A DNA stretch of 64,000 bases from Streptomyces sp. NBC_01754 (GTDB lineage Bacteria > Actinomycetota > Actinomycetes > Streptomycetales > Streptomycetaceae). Every line of letters starts with the position of its first letter. The stretch's first letter is position 1. The notes under the pieces are model-generated. The model did not search any database. It was not told the origin of the DNA and was given only the letters and a program-made list of their open reading frames with translations. The position numbers and the translations under genes are program-made. Shown here piece after piece: positions 1-11,611 of this stretch. The stretch spans positions 3,658,001-3,722,000 of the forward strand of contig NZ_CP109132.1 of assembly GCF_035918015.1 (NCBI RefSeq). Direction: 5' to 3'.

Positions 1-570
1 GTCGATCCCGAGGTCCTTGGCGAGCTTGCGTACCGGCGGCTTGGCCAGCGGCCGCCCCTCGGACACCGGCGCGGACGCGGGTGCGGCGGGTGCCACCGCG
101 GCGCGGCCGTTGAGCTCGGCCTGGACGGCTGCGGCGGCCGGGCCCGGGACCTCGACGGCCTTGCGGGCGCGCCGCTTGGTGGAGCTCTCCGCCACGCCGT
201 ACCCGACGAGCACCGGCTGGCGGCCCTTGGGGGCCTCCTCCGCGTCCGGTTCCGGTACGGCCTCCTGTACGGATTCCGCTTGTGCCGGGGCGTCACCGCT
301 GCCGGGCGCCACGTCCACCGCGATGATCACCTCCCCGACGTCGACGGTCGTGCCCTCGGGGAAGCGCAGCTCGTGCACCACCCCGTCGAACGGGATCGGC
401 AGCTCGACCGCGGCCTTCGCCGTCTCGACCTCGCAGACCACCTGGCCGTCGGTGACGGTGTCGCCGGGCCGCACGTACCACTTGAGGATTTCCGCCTCGG
501 TCAGTCCCTCGCCCACGTCGGGCATCTTGAACTCACGGAAGCGAGCAGACGTTTCGGTCATCGTCGTCAC
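1..570 (-). CDS. bkdC: Branched-chain alpha-keto acid dehydrogenase E2 (dihydrolipoyl acyltransferase), partial
   Basis: E2 acyltransferase of the branched-chain keto acid dehydrogenase complex, which passes isobutyryl, 2-methylbutyryl or isovaleryl groups from E1 to CoA and so supplies branched fatty acid starters. The visible 190 codons hold an N-terminal lipoyl domain with the lipoylated lysine in ETAKAAVEL (about residue 52), an Ala/Pro-rich linker and the start of the peripheral subunit-binding domain (PVRKLAKDLGID). The catalytic domain lies beyond the left edge. GTG at 570 is chosen because GGAGAGG lies 6 nt upstream; ATG at 561 is the alternative. Last gene of a bkdA-bkdB-bkdC operon, 10 nt after bkdB. 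Sequence and order are clear; substrate preference is inferred. Confidence 0.93.
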   Translation of the reverse strand, partial: MTTMTETSARFREFKMPDVGEGLTEAEILKWYVRPGDTVTDGQVVCEVETAKAAVELPIPFDGVVHELRFPEGTTVDVGEVIIAVDVAPGSGDAPAQAESVQEAVPEPDAEEAPKGRQPVLVGYGVAESSTKRRARKAVEVPGPAAAAVQAELNGRAAVAPAAPASAPVSEGRPLAKPPVRKLAKDLGID

Positions 571-580
571 GAACCTCTCC

Positions 581-1561
581 TCAGTACGCCAGCGAGCGGT
601 CGACGGCGTCGAGCACGCGGTCGAGGCCCGGGAGGTACTCGTCCTCCAGCCGGGCCGGCGGGTACGGGGCGTGGTAGCCGCCGACCCTCAGCACCGGTGC
701 CTCCAGATGGTAGAAGCAGCGCTCGGTGATCCGGGCGGCGATCTCGGCACCGGAGCCGTAGAACACCGGTGCCTCGTGGACCACGACGAGCCGGCCGGTC
801 TTCTCGACCGACGCCTGCACCGCGTCGAAGTCGATCGGGGACATCGACCGCAGGTCCAGGACCTCCAGCGACTTGCCCTCCTCCTGCGCGGCGGCGGCGG
901 CCTCCTGGCAGACCTTCACCATGGGGCCGTACGCCACGAGCGTGAGGTCCGTGCCCTCGCGGACGGTGGCGGCGCTGTGCAGCGGGCCGGGAATGGCCTC
1001 GGTGTCCAGCTCGCCCTTGTCCCAGTAACGCCGCTTCGGCTCGAAGAAGATGACCGGGTCGTCGCTCTGCACCGCCTGCTGGAGCATCCAGTAGGCGTCG
1101 CTCGGGTTGGACGGCGAGACGACCTTCAGACCGGCGACATGCGCGAACAGGGCCTCGGGCGACTCGCTGTGGTGCTCGACGGCGCCGATGCCGCCGCCGT
1201 ACGGGATGCGGATGACGACCGGCAGCTTGATCTTGCCGAGCGCGCGGGCGTGCATCTTGGCGAGCTGGGTGACGATCTGGTCGTACGCCGGGAAGACGAA
1301 GCCGTCGAACTGGATCTCCACGACCGGGCGGTAGCCGCGCAGGGCCATCCCGATCGCCGTACCGACGATGCCCGACTCGGCGAGCGGGGTGTCGATGACC
1401 CGGTCCTCGCCGAAGTCCTTCTGGAGTCCGTCCGTGATGCGGAAGACCCCGCCGAGCTTGCCGACGTCCTCGCCCATGATCAGGACCTTGGGGTCGGTCT
1501 CCAGGGCCTTGCGCAGCGATTCGTTGAGCGCCTTGGCGATGGACGTTTTCTGGGCGGCCAT
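581..1561 (-). CDS. bkdB: Branched-chain alpha-keto acid dehydrogenase E1 beta subunit
   Basis: Beta subunit of the thiamine-diphosphate-dependent E1 component that decarboxylates 2-keto acids derived from Val, Ile and Leu. At 326 aa it is normal for the family. It carries the transketolase pyrimidine-binding start with the conserved glutamate context [13 protein letters not shown] (about residues 29-41) and [11 protein letters not shown] (about 57-67). ATG starts 2 nt after the bkdA stop, implying translational coupling. A paralogue lies at 22501-23535; this copy has a shorter N terminus. Assignment to BCKADH rather than pyruvate dehydrogenase rests on the split alpha/beta E1 plus E2 order typical of bkd operons. 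Confidence 0.95.
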   Translation of the reverse strand: MAAQKTSIAKALNESLRKALETDPKVLIMGEDVGKLGGVFRITDGLQKDFGEDRVIDTPLAESGIVGTAIGMALRGYRPVVEIQFDGFVFPAYDQIVTQLAKMHARALGKIKLPVVIRIPYGGGIGAVEHHSESPEALFAHVAGLKVVSPSNPSDAYWMLQQAVQSDDPVIFFEPKRRYWDKGELDTEAIPGPLHSAATVREGTDLTLVAYGPMVKVCQEAAAAAQEEGKSLEVLDLRSMSPIDFDAVQASVEKTGRLVVVHEAPVFYGSGAEIAARITERCFYHLEAPVLRVGGYHAPYPPARLEDEYLPGLDRVLDAVDRSLAY

Positions 1562-1563
1562 GG

Positions 1564-2712
1564 CTAGTTGCCCTCCTCGGCGAACGATGCCTGGTAGGCG
1601 GCGTACTGGGCGCGCTCCTCGTCGACGAGCGGGTTGCCGTCGGCGTAGGTGTGGTCGAACATCGCCATCGGCTCGGGGTCGGGCATGGCCCGTACCGCCT
1701 CACGCACCCGCTTGCCGAGGGCCTCGCTCTCCTCGTCCAGCGCCGTGAAGTACGCGGCGTCCGCGAGGTCCTGCTTCTCCAGATAGGTGCGCACCCGGAG
1801 GATCGGGTCCTTGGACTCCCACGCCGCACGCTCCTCGTCCGCCCGGTACTTGGTCGGGTCGTCGGAGGTGGTGTGGGCGCCCATCCGGTAGGTGAACGCC
1901 TCCACGAGGGTCGGGCCCTCGCCCCGGCGGGCGCGCTCCAGCGCCGACCTGGTGACGGCGAGGCACGCCAGTACGTCGTTGCCGTCCACGCGGACGCCGG
2001 GGAAGCCGTACCCCTGGGCGCGCTGGTAGAGCGGGACCCGGGTCTGCTTCTCGGTCGGCTCGGAGATCGCCCACTGGTTGTTCTGGCAGAAGAAGACCAC
2101 CGGGGCGTTGTAGACGGCGGAGAAGGTGAAGGACTCCGCGACGTCGCCCTGGCTGGAGGCGCCGTCACCGAAGTACGCGATCACGGCCGAGTCCGCGCCG
2201 TCCTTGGCGACGCCCATGGCGTAGCCGGTGGCGTGCAGGGTCTGCGAGCCGATGACGATCGTGTACAGGTGGAAGTTGTTGCTGTTCGGGTCCCAGCCGC
2301 CGTGGTTCACACCGCGGAACATGCCGAGCAGGTTGGTGGGATCGACTCCGCGGCACCAGGCGACACCGTGCTCGCGGTAGGTGGGGAAGACGTAGTCGTC
2401 GTCGCGCAGCGCCCGGCCCGAGCCGATCTGGGCGGCCTCCTGGCCCAGCAGCGAGGCCCACAGGCCCAGCTCGCCCTGCCGCTGGAGCGCGGTGGCCTCG
2501 GCGTCGAAACGGCGGGTCAGGACCATGTCCCGATACAGGCCGCGCAGCTCGTCGCCGCTCAGGTCGATCGCGTATTCAGGGTGCTCGACACGCTCACCCT
2601 CCGGCGTCAGCAGCTGGACCAGCTGCGGCTCGGAATTCTGTGGCGTCTTCGCGGCGCTGGTCCGCTTGCTGCTGCGTCGCGGTTTGCGCGCGGCAGTGCT
2701 CTCCACGGTCAC
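1564..2712 (-). CDS. bkdA: Branched-chain alpha-keto acid dehydrogenase E1 alpha subunit
   Basis: Alpha subunit of E1, which binds the thiamine diphosphate that carries out keto acid decarboxylation. The 382-aa protein has a basic N-terminal extension of about 45 residues, then the dehydrogenase E1 fold with the TPP/Mg motif starting at GDG (residues 182-184) and ending at NN (211-212). GTG at 2712 is preceded by GGAGG at a 9-nt spacing. First gene of the operon; promoters probably lie in the palindrome-rich gap at 2713-3057 shared with the divergent response regulator. A paralogous operon lies 20 kb away, so this is the first of two bkd sets (by context the SCO3815-3817 type of S. coelicolor, from memory). 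Confidence 0.95.
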   Translation of the reverse strand: MTVESTAARKPRRSSKRTSAAKTPQNSEPQLVQLLTPEGERVEHPEYAIDLSGDELRGLYRDMVLTRRFDAEATALQRQGELGLWASLLGQEAAQIGSGRALRDDDYVFPTYREHGVAWCRGVDPTNLLGMFRGVNHGGWDPNSNNFHLYTIVIGSQTLHATGYAMGVAKDGADSAVIAYFGDGASSQGDVAESFTFSAVYNAPVVFFCQNNQWAISEPTEKQTRVPLYQRAQGYGFPGVRVDGNDVLACLAVTRSALERARRGEGPTLVEAFTYRMGAHTTSDDPTKYRADEERAAWESKDPILRVRTYLEKQDLADAAYFTALDEESEALGKRVREAVRAMPDPEPMAMFDHTYADGNPLVDEERAQYAAYQASFAEEGN

Positions 2713-2863
2713 GTGCGTGCTCCTCCGTCGGTCCGGCCCCCGGGATGGCCGGGAACCAGTGCGGCTCGCCTGTGTCCGTACCCGTGCACGGGGTGGGTGC
2801 CCTCGGCCGGAAACAGGCGTGACAGGTGCCCCGGCGAGCGCCCTGTCATAAGCACGTTACCCA

Positions 2864-2956
2864 GTGCTTCGCATAACTGCGAAACACCCTGTGACCTGCG
2901 ATTTTGCTTGGATTTCCAAGTAAATGGAAAAAATCGCGAAGTCCTGCTGGTCACAG
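2864..2956. promoter_or_regulatory. Nested palindromes in the bkdA / response regulator divergent promoter region
   Basis: This gap (2713-3057) has an AT-rich core unlike its surroundings. It contains: GTGCTTCGCA/TGCGAAACAC at 2864-2887 (4-nt spacer, one mismatch in 10-bp arms); CTGTGACC at 2889-2896 matched by GGTCACAG at 2949-2956; GCGATTTT at 2898-2905 matched by AAAATCGC at 2930-2937; and CTTGGA-TT-TCCAAG at 2907-2920. The last three are nested, so the segment could form operators or a long stem. The regulator is not identifiable from sequence. Confidence 0.5.
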
Positions 2957-3057
2957 CACTGACGACAGACCCCGAGGCCGCCGGAACAACGGCACGTTAT
3001 CCCGGCCGACAGCGCCAGGGAAGGGCGGACGGGAAAGGAGTGTGTGAGACTTCGTTT

Positions 3058-3714
3058 GTGCGTGAAGACGGAAAAATCACTGTATTCCTTCTGGACGACC
3101 ACGAAGTCGTCCGCCGCGGAGTGCACGAGCTGCTCTCCGTCGAGGAGGACATCGAGGTCGTCGGCGAGGCGGGCACCGCCGCCGACGCCCTGGCGCGCAT
3201 CCCCGCGACGCGGCCGGACGTCGCGGTCCTGGACGTACGGCTGCCGGACGGCAGCGGCGTGGAGGTGTGCCGCGAGGTGCGCTCCCGGGACGAGAGCGTC
3301 AAGTGCCTGATGCTCACCTCGTACGCCGACGACGAGGCCCTGTTCGACGCGATCATGGCCGGCGCCTCCGGGTACGTCCTGAAGGCGATCCGCGGCAACG
3401 AGCTGCTGAACGCCGTACGCGATGTGGCGGCCGGCAAGTCGCTGCTCGACCCGGCCGCGACCGCGCGGGTGCTGGAGCGGCTCCGCGAGGGGAAGAGCGG
3501 GGGCGACGACCGGCTGGCCGGCCTGACGGACCAGGAGCGCAGGATCCTCGACCTCATCGGCGAGGGACTGACCAACCGGGTGATCGGCGAGCGACTGCAC
3601 CTCGCCGAGAAGACGATCAAGAACTACGTGTCCAGTCTGCTGTCGAAGCTGGGGATGGAGCGCCGCTCGCAGGCGGCCGCGTACGTGGCGCGGCTCCAGG
3701 CCGAGAAGCGCTGA
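3058..3714 (+). CDS. Orphan NarL/LuxR-type response regulator
   Basis: 218-aa two-component regulator. An N-terminal receiver domain ([14 protein letters not shown] at the start, phospho-acceptor Asp in [11 protein letters not shown], Lys in SGYVLKAI) is followed by a C-terminal LuxR helix-turn-helix ([18 protein letters not shown] through [15 protein letters not shown]). No histidine kinase gene is adjacent, so it is an orphan here. GTG at 3058 is chosen because the alignable protein begins [10 protein letters not shown]; an upstream in-frame GTG at 3040 lies directly against AGGAG and is less likely. Divergent from the bkdA operon and possibly its regulator, though that is only inferred from position. 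Confidence 0.92.
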   Translation: MREDGKITVFLLDDHEVVRRGVHELLSVEEDIEVVGEAGTAADALARIPATRPDVAVLDVRLPDGSGVEVCREVRSRDESVKCLMLTSYADDEALFDAIMAGASGYVLKAIRGNELLNAVRDVAAGKSLLDPAATARVLERLREGKSGGDDRLAGLTDQERRILDLIGEGLTNRVIGERLHLAEKTIKNYVSSLLSKLGMERRSQAAAYVARLQAEKR

Positions 3715-3849
3715 GCGGCGCCGCCGGCCGCCCCGCGGGCCGGTCGCGGGCCGCCGGGGCGCCTGAGCCGCCACGGGGGACTTTGGTCCCGGTGCGCTCG
3801 GGGCCGCGGACTCTTACCCGGTTCCTACGGGTGCCGGACAGTGGGAGCC

Positions 3850-4488
3850 ATGCCCACTCCCCGTCCCTTCGACACCGGAAGCGGCCACGTGCCCGGCTCC
3901 GGTTCCGGCTCGGCTGTCGGTTCCGGCTTCGCACCGGGTTCCGGTTCTTTTTCCCCAGGTTCCGGTTCCGTTTCCGGTGCTGGTTCCGTTTCGGGTTCTG
4001 GTCCCGTTTCGGGTTCTGGTCCCGGTTCCGGGTCCGCTCCGGGTTCTGCTTCTGATGCTGCCTCCGTCTCCGCTTCCGACAGACGGCGCGCCATCAAGCT
4101 GCTGGCCCGGGTCCGATACGGCCGGCTGGCCACGAGCATGCGGGCGCTGCCCTTCCTCGCGGTGGCCCGGCACCAGGTGGTCGAGGGCCGGGTGCTCCTG
4201 CGGATGCACAGGGGCCTGGGCTATCACGAACCCTGCGACGGCAGCGTCATCGCCTACGGGGCGGACAACTTCGGCTCGGCGCCGGCACCCGCGCCGGGAG
4301 ACGCGGACGGCCTGTGGTCGGTGCTGTTCACCGGCCCCGCCGAACTCACGCATCCCACCGCCGACCAGCGCGCCCTCTTCGGCGCCGGGCCCGCGGAGGT
4401 GAACGGCGAGCCCTTCGATCCGGTGTACCTCCGCCTCGAACCGCACGTCGTGCGTATGCATACTCTCGCTTTCGGCGCAAGTCCGTAA
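3850..4488 (+). CDS. Pyridoxamine 5'-phosphate oxidase-like protein with Gly-Ser repeat N terminus
   Basis: 212 aa from ATG 3850 (GTG 3841 in the same frame is possible; neither has a convincing ribosome site, and translation may be leaderless). The last 135 residues look like the split-barrel FMN-binding family: [22 protein letters not shown], then GLGYHEP and a C-terminal [14 protein letters not shown], as in small flavin-dependent oxidoreductases. The first 70 residues are almost only Gly, Ser, Pro and Ala, encoded by degenerate GGTTCC-type repeats. Neighbours give no pathway. Function stays at family level. Confidence 0.75.
   Translation: MPTPRPFDTGSGHVPGSGSGSAVGSGFAPGSGSFSPGSGSVSGAGSVSGSGPVSGSGPGSGSAPGSASDAASVSASDRRRAIKLLARVRYGRLATSMRALPFLAVARHQVVEGRVLLRMHRGLGYHEPCDGSVIAYGADNFGSAPAPAPGDADGLWSVLFTGPAELTHPTADQRALFGAGPAEVNGEPFDPVYLRLEPHVVRMHTLAFGASP
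3895..4060 (+). repeat. Degenerate GGTTCCG tandem repeat coding a Gly-Ser linker
   Basis: Short tandem units such as GGTTCCGGT and GGTTCTGGTCCC recur through the 5' part of the flavin-reductase-like gene and code for alternating Gly-Ser. Because the units are multiples of 3 bases, length changes would keep the frame. Confidence 0.7.
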
Positions 4489-4513
4489 AACCAGCCACTC
4501 AGGGTCACCTAAC

Positions 4514-5575
4514 ATGTGGCGAGTGCTGCGCTCATCTGTGACTTTCCCACCTGTTCCTCCGGTCGGCGAGGTGCTGCGCCGCTACCCCCGGGCCGGCGAG
4601 CCCCTCGCCTGCGAGCCGCTCACCAAGGGCCTGCTGAACCACGGTTACCGGGTCTCCACCACCTGCGGGACGTACTTCCTCAAGCACCATCTCGACAAGC
4701 ACCACCTCGACGACGCCAGTGGTGACCACGCCACCATCGTCCGGCAGCACCGTGCGACCCAGCAGCTCCACTCGCTGGGCGTCCCCGTCGCACCGCCTCT
4801 CGCGGACACGGACGGTGACACGGTGACCGTCATCGACGGCCGACGCTACGCCCTGCATCCGTGGGTGGACGGGCTCCACCGGGACGGCGCCCAGCTGACG
4901 ACCGCCCAGTCACGACGGCTCGGGGCTCTCCTCGGCGCCGTACACACGGGGCTGGAACAAGTCATGGAGGCGGCCCCGCCGCCGCCCGTACGGGGTCAGA
5001 GCCCCGATCCCGCCGACACGTTCGCCCTGATCGACGATCTGCTGGCCTCCGCGTCCGCGCGGGGCACCGGGCCCCGGGACGCCTTCGACGAACTCGCCGT
5101 GCACCGCCTCGTGGAACGGCGCGCCCTGCTGGAACAGCACGCGCACCGCCGCCCGCCACCGCCGGGAGAGCCCGCACGGGGGTGGGTGCACGGCGACTTC
5201 CACCCGCTGAACCTCCTCTACCGGGGGCCCGACCCGGTGGCCATCGTGGACTGGGACCGGCTCGGTGTGCAGCCCCGGGCGGAGGAGGCGGTGCGGGCCG
5301 CGGCGATCTTCTTCGTCCGGCCGGACGGGGAGCTGGCCCTGGAGAAGGTACGGGCGTACGCCCGCGCCTACCGGCGGTCGGCCGGAGCCACGGCGGCCGA
5401 GCTCGCCTCGGCGGTGCACCGGGTGTGGTGGGAACGGCTGAACGACTTCTGGATACTGCGCTGGCGCTACCGCCTGCACGACCGCAGGGCCGACCCGCAG
5501 TTCCCCGCGGTGTCGGCCCTGGCGGTGTGGTGGACGCGCGCCTACGAGACGGTCAGTGAGGCCTTCACGGAGTGA
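4514..5575 (+). CDS. Aminoglycoside phosphotransferase (APH) family kinase
   Basis: 353-aa APH/choline-kinase-fold small-molecule kinase. Catalytic loop WVHGDFHPLNLLY (about residues 227-239) and metal-binding VAIVDWDRLG (about 247-256) are intact. The substrate cannot be told; most chromosomal members phosphorylate small metabolites rather than drugs. ATG 4514 is taken, but the TAACAT just before it looks like a -10 box, so a leaderless start at GTG 4523 is also possible. Converges on the Ser/Thr kinase gene to the right with only 17 nt between stops. Confidence 0.88.
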   Translation: MWRVLRSSVTFPPVPPVGEVLRRYPRAGEPLACEPLTKGLLNHGYRVSTTCGTYFLKHHLDKHHLDDASGDHATIVRQHRATQQLHSLGVPVAPPLADTDGDTVTVIDGRRYALHPWVDGLHRDGAQLTTAQSRRLGALLGAVHTGLEQVMEAAPPPPVRGQSPDPADTFALIDDLLASASARGTGPRDAFDELAVHRLVERRALLEQHAHRRPPPPGEPARGWVHGDFHPLNLLYRGPDPVAIVDWDRLGVQPRAEEAVRAAAIFFVRPDGELALEKVRAYARAYRRSAGATAAELASAVHRVWWERLNDFWILRWRYRLHDRRADPQFPAVSALAVWWTRAYETVSEAFTE

Positions 5576-5592
5576 GGCCCCCCGGGCGCCGC

Positions 5593-7215
<1,623 letters not shown>

Positions 7216-7425
7216 CAGTCCTCGCCGTCGTATCTGTCCACGCGTCCGCGGGTTCTCACGGTCTGCTGCATTGCCACGTCACGCTACAGCCTCCGGCTCA
7301 CACGCCGATTCCGAGAGGGACGGACCATCCAACCGACTGGCGCGCCGCCCGCGCAAATCCGATGCGCCTCCTGTAACGCTTCCGGGACGCTTCCTGTGCT
7401 CAGGGTCACGGAACGGGCACCCGGC

Positions 7426-7454
7426 TTGACGTGTCGGACCCCTCGGGCAGACTT
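7426..7454 (+). promoter_or_regulatory. Candidate promoter of the rightward kinase gene
   Basis: TTGACG (7426-7431), a 17-nt spacer, then AGACTT (7449-7454) resembles a housekeeping sigma promoter about 50 nt upstream of the kinase start. Based only on motif match and spacing. Confidence 0.4.
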
Positions 7455-7505
7455 GGCCTGTACGAGGGATCACCGCGTCCGTGGGCGCCTAGGGGGATGC
7501 AAGTC

Positions 7506-9122
7506 ATGAGCCACGACGGCGCGCACGGAACACAGGGGCGCTACGCGGGCGGCTCCGTCGCCGGGGGGCGCTACCAGCTGCGCGACCTGCTCGGCGAGGG
7601 CGGTATGGCCTCCGTCTACCTGGCGTACGACACGGCCCTCGACCGCCAGGTCGCCATCAAGACCCTGCACACGGAACTGGGCCGCGAGCAGTCCTTCCGC
7701 GAGCGGTTCCGGCGCGAGGCCCAGGCGGTCGCCAAGCTCCAGCACACCAACATCGTCTCGGTGTTCGACACGGGCGAGGACGAGCTCGGCGGCGCGCTGA
7801 TGCCGTACATCGTCATGGAGTACGTCGAGGGACAGCCGCTCGGCTCCGTACTCCACGCGGACATCCGGCAGTACGGCGCGATGCCGGCCGACAAGGCGCT
7901 CAAGGTCACGGCCGATGTGCTCGCCGCCCTGGAGACCAGCCACGAGATGGGGCTGGTGCACCGGGACATCAAGCCCGGGAACGTCATGATGACCAAGCGC
8001 GGTGTGGTCAAGGTCATGGACTTCGGCATCGCCCGCGCCATGCAGTCCGGCGTCACCTCCATGACCCAGACGGGCATGGTCGTCGGCACCCCGCAGTACC
8101 TCTCCCCCGAGCAGGCCCTCGGCCGCGGTGTGGACGCGCGCTCCGACCTCTACTCGGTCGGCATCATGCTCTTCCAACTCCTCACGGGGCGCATCCCGTT
8201 CGACGCGGACTCGGCGCTCGCCATCGCGTACGCGCATGTGCAGGAACAGCCGGTGGCGCCGTCGAGTATCAACCGGTCGGTCACCCCCGCGATGGACGCG
8301 CTCGTCGCCCGCGCCCTCAGGAAGAACCCGAACGAGCGCTTCCCCAGTGCTGCGGCGATGCAGGACGAGGTCACGCGCGTACTCAACGCGGGGGTCGCCG
8401 CGGGAAGCCCGGCGATCATCACCGGTGGCGGCCCGGTGAACAGCGGAGCGGGCGTGGGTTCGGCGGTCTTCCCGCCCGTCGACCAGGGCACGCCGGCGCC
8501 GTCCGCCGTCCAGACGCCGTACCAGCCGCAGCCCCACCAGCCGGGCCCGTACGCCCCGGCGCCCACGCCGGGTTACGGATACCCGCAGGCTCCCCAGCAG
8601 TACGGGACGCCCGCACCCCTCGCACACCAGACCCCGCCGCCCTACACGGTGCCCGCGCAGCACACGGGTGCCGGGGGCGGCGGCGGTTCGAGGCGGAACA
8701 TGCCGGTCATCGTGGGGTCGGTCGTCGTCGCGCTGGCCGCCGTGGGCGGTCTGATCGGGATGCTCCTCATGGACCGCGACGCCGAGAGCGGCAAGAGCGG
8801 CGACCCTGGGACGAGCGAGTCCGCGGCGGGCGAACACAAGCCGCCGGAGCGCAACCGGACGATGAAGTCCGAGGCGTGCACGGACGCGAGGGAGGACTCG
8901 AACGACCCGGCCAAGGTCCAGGCACCGAGCTTCATGTACAAGGACATCCTCTCGGCGAAGAGCTGCATCGACGCCGCCGGGTGGACGGTCAAGGTGATCG
9001 AGGTGCCGGGCAACACGTACGCCGAGGACCAGGTCATCGACCAGTTCCCGTCCCCGGGTGCCGCCGTCGCCGAACGAGGCGCGCACTTCGAACTGCGCAT
9101 CGCCACGGGCGACCCGGCCTGA
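7506..9122 (+). CDS. Membrane Ser/Thr protein kinase with one PASTA-like extracellular domain
   Basis: 538 aa from ATG 7506, preceded by AGGGGG at 9 nt; longer in-frame starts upstream overlap the promoter. Kinase domain about residues 21-295: LGEGGMASV, K52, HRDIKPGN (Asp154), DFG (Asp172), activation loop TSMTQTGMVVGTPQY. A Pro/Gln/Tyr-rich cytoplasmic juxtamembrane region (about 325-395) precedes the membrane segment (about 401-422). The outer part ends in a single PASTA-like module (about 475-535), a fold that in PknB-type kinases binds muropeptides. The activation loop is nearly identical to that of the divergent neighbour, supporting a duplication. Confidence 0.93.
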   Translation: MSHDGAHGTQGRYAGGSVAGGRYQLRDLLGEGGMASVYLAYDTALDRQVAIKTLHTELGREQSFRERFRREAQAVAKLQHTNIVSVFDTGEDELGGALMPYIVMEYVEGQPLGSVLHADIRQYGAMPADKALKVTADVLAALETSHEMGLVHRDIKPGNVMMTKRGVVKVMDFGIARAMQSGVTSMTQTGMVVGTPQYLSPEQALGRGVDARSDLYSVGIMLFQLLTGRIPFDADSALAIAYAHVQEQPVAPSSINRSVTPAMDALVARALRKNPNERFPSAAAMQDEVTRVLNAGVAAGSPAIITGGGPVNSGAGVGSAVFPPVDQGTPAPSAVQTPYQPQPHQPGPYAPAPTPGYGYPQAPQQYGTPAPLAHQTPPPYTVPAQHTGAGGGGGSRRNMPVIVGSVVVALAAVGGLIGMLLMDRDAESGKSGDPGTSESAAGEHKPPERNRTMKSEACTDAREDSNDPAKVQAPSFMYKDILSAKSCIDAAGWTVKVIEVPGNTYAEDQVIDQFPSPGAAVAERGAHFELRIATGDPA

Positions 9123-9355
9123 CCTGACGCGGATCGCGCGGCCGCGGGTGCGGGCGGCGTGACCTGACTCGGGTCGCGTGGGCTGGTGCGGGGGCCTGGC
9201 TGGTGCGGAGCGCCTGGCGGGCGGGGTGCCTGGGGCTGGTGCGGGGGGTCCGGTCTGGTGGCTGCACCTCCCGGTCGCGGACGTCGGACCGTGGGCATAC
9301 GGCGCTCGGCCATCTCCAGGATGCCGGACATATCAGCACATGTGACGCTGATCTC

Positions 9356-9946
<591 letters not shown>

Positions 9947-9982
9947 CCGTCCGCACCGGCGGCGTCTTGGCCCTGGTGTGGC

Positions 9983-10024
9983 TTGCGGGCATCGACATAC
10001 TCGGTATACATACTGAGTATGTCG
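9983..10024 (+). promoter_or_regulatory. padR promoter overlapping a 32-bp palindromic operator
   Basis: TTGCGG (9983-9988), 16 nt, TATACA (10005-10010), then ATG at 10019, so the transcript would be leaderless. The promoter is overlaid by a near-perfect palindrome at 9993-10024: CGACATACTC and GAGTATGTCG are exact 10-bp arms and most of the 12-bp centre also pairs. PadR proteins bind such dyads, so autorepression at the start codon is likely. Confidence 0.7.
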
Positions 10025-10645
10025 ATTCGCCACGGGCTGCTGGCCCTTCTGGAGCGGGGCCCCCGGTACGGCTCGCAGCTCCGCACCGAATTCGAGTCCC
10101 GCACGGGCTCCACCTGGCCATTGAACGTCGGCCAGGTCTACACGACCCTCAGCCGGCTGGAACGTGACGGCCTGGTGGCCCAGGACGGTGAGGACGACGC
10201 GGGCCACACGCTCTACTCCATCACCGACGACGGCCATGACGAGCTGCGGAGTTGGTTCGAGAGCCCCGTCGACCGCACCAACCCGCCCCGGGACGAGCTG
10301 GCCATCAAGCTCGCCATGGCCGTGGGCGCGCCCGGGGTGGACATCCGGGCCGTCATCCAGTCGCAGCGCAGCCACACCTTGAAGGCCATGCAGGACTACA
10401 CACGGCTCAAGGCGCAGGCGCTCGCCCATGGGCCTGCGGACCGCGACGAGGTGGCCTGGCTCCTCGTGGTCGAACAGCTGATCTTCCAGGCCGAGGCCGA
10501 GGCCAGGTGGCTGGACCACTGCGAGTCCCGCCTCGTGCGCCTCGCCGACGCCGCAGCCACGGAGCCCGCCGCACCTCCCGCCGGTGCGCCCGACAGGCGC
10601 AGGGCCGCGAAAGCCGGTGGCAACCGCCCCGGCTCCCGCCGCTGA
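10019..10645 (+). CDS. PadR-family transcriptional regulator
   Basis: 208 aa. N-terminal winged helix of the PadR family (SIRHGLLALLERGPRYGSQL, WPLNVGQVYTTLSRLERDGLV) and a C-terminal helical dimerisation domain of the Vir type (about residues 85-180). The upstream palindrome covering the start codon supports autoregulation. 201 nt downstream lies an ABC exporter pair, the common arrangement where a PadR repressor controls a drug or peptide exporter; the ligand is unknown. ATG 10019 is preferred because the promoter elements end just before it. Confidence 0.92.
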   Translation: MSIRHGLLALLERGPRYGSQLRTEFESRTGSTWPLNVGQVYTTLSRLERDGLVAQDGEDDAGHTLYSITDDGHDELRSWFESPVDRTNPPRDELAIKLAMAVGAPGVDIRAVIQSQRSHTLKAMQDYTRLKAQALAHGPADRDEVAWLLVVEQLIFQAEAEARWLDHCESRLVRLADAAATEPAAPPAGAPDRRRAAKAGGNRPGSRR

Positions 10646-10846
10646 CCGGCCGCCCGCCGACCGAGGGCACGCGCGCACCTCCCGGGCCTCTCCGGAGCCG
10701 GGCCTCTCCGGGCAGGCCCCGGGGCTGTCCGGAAGCTGCCCGTCCGGGCCCCGCGCCTGCCCGGAGCCCGGACCGCCCGGGTCCTGGACGCCCGGCGGGC
10801 CACCGCTTCACCGTCCGTATCTCGTCATCAGGGGGAACCACCCACC

Positions 10847-11611
10847 ATGTCCTCGCCCGTTCCTGCCCCGTCCACCGGTCTGCCGGTGGACAGGCCCGTC
10901 CTCGAGCTACGGGAACTGACCCGTACCCACGGCTCCGGCGTCGCCGAGGTGCACGCCCTGCGCGGCGTCAACCTGTCCGTACGCACCGGGGAGCTCGTCG
11001 CCGTGATGGGCCCTTCCGGCTCCGGTAAGTCCACTCTCCTGACCCTGGCCGGCGGGCTCGACACCGCGAGCGGCGGCCAGGTCGTCATCGAGGGCCAGGA
11101 CCTCTCCGGCCTCGGCCCCAAGGGCCTCGCCGCCCTGCGCCGCCGCAGCGTGGGCTACGTCTTCCAGGACTACAACCTGATCCACGCCCTCACCGCCGCC
11201 GAGAACATCGCCCTGCCCCGCGAGCTGGACGGCGTCCCGGTGCGCAAGGCGCGCGAGGAGGCCATGGCGGCCCTGGAGGAGATGCGGCTCACCGAGATCG
11301 CCGACCGCTTCCCGGACGAGATGTCCGGCGGCCAGCAGCAGCGGGTCGCCATCGCCCGCGCGCTCATCGGCGAGCGGCGGCTGGTACTCGCCGACGAACC
11401 CACCGGAGCACTCGACTCCGAGACCGGCGAGGCCGTGCTGGCGCTGCTCCGCGACCGCTGCGACCAAGGAGCGGCGGGAATGATGGTGACCCACGAACCG
11501 CGCTACGCGGCCTGGGCGGACCGGGTCGTCTTCCTCCGCGACGGGTCGGTGGTGGACCAGACGTCGTCCAGCGACGCGGAGTCGCTGCTCACCGCAGAGG
11601 GCGCCGAGTGA
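10847..11611 (+). CDS. ABC transporter ATP-binding protein (MacB/LolD type)
   Basis: 254-aa ATPase. Walker [10 protein letters not shown] at residues 55-63, signature [15 protein letters not shown], Walker [14 protein letters not shown] and H-loop [11 protein letters not shown] are all intact. Belongs to the subfamily that pairs with FtsX-type permeases and works in efflux or mechanotransmission rather than import. AGGGGG lies upstream of ATG. Overlaps the permease gene by GTGA, implying coupled translation, and lies behind the PadR gene that probably represses it. Confidence 0.94.
   Translation: MSSPVPAPSTGLPVDRPVLELRELTRTHGSGVAEVHALRGVNLSVRTGELVAVMGPSGSGKSTLLTLAGGLDTASGGQVVIEGQDLSGLGPKGLAALRRRSVGYVFQDYNLIHALTAAENIALPRELDGVPVRKAREEAMAALEEMRLTEIADRFPDEMSGGQQQRVAIARALIGERRLVLADEPTGALDSETGEAVLALLRDRCDQGAAGMMVTHEPRYAAWADRVVFLRDGSVVDQTSSSDAESLLTAEGAE

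Noticed and set aside
17..1567. 516-codon open frame on the + strand
   Set aside because: Antisense to bkdB/bkdC, whose protein motifs are unmistakable; a GC-bias shadow.
4514..5575. Aminoglycoside resistance gene
   Set aside because: APH-fold motifs alone do not show drug specificity; no resistance context.
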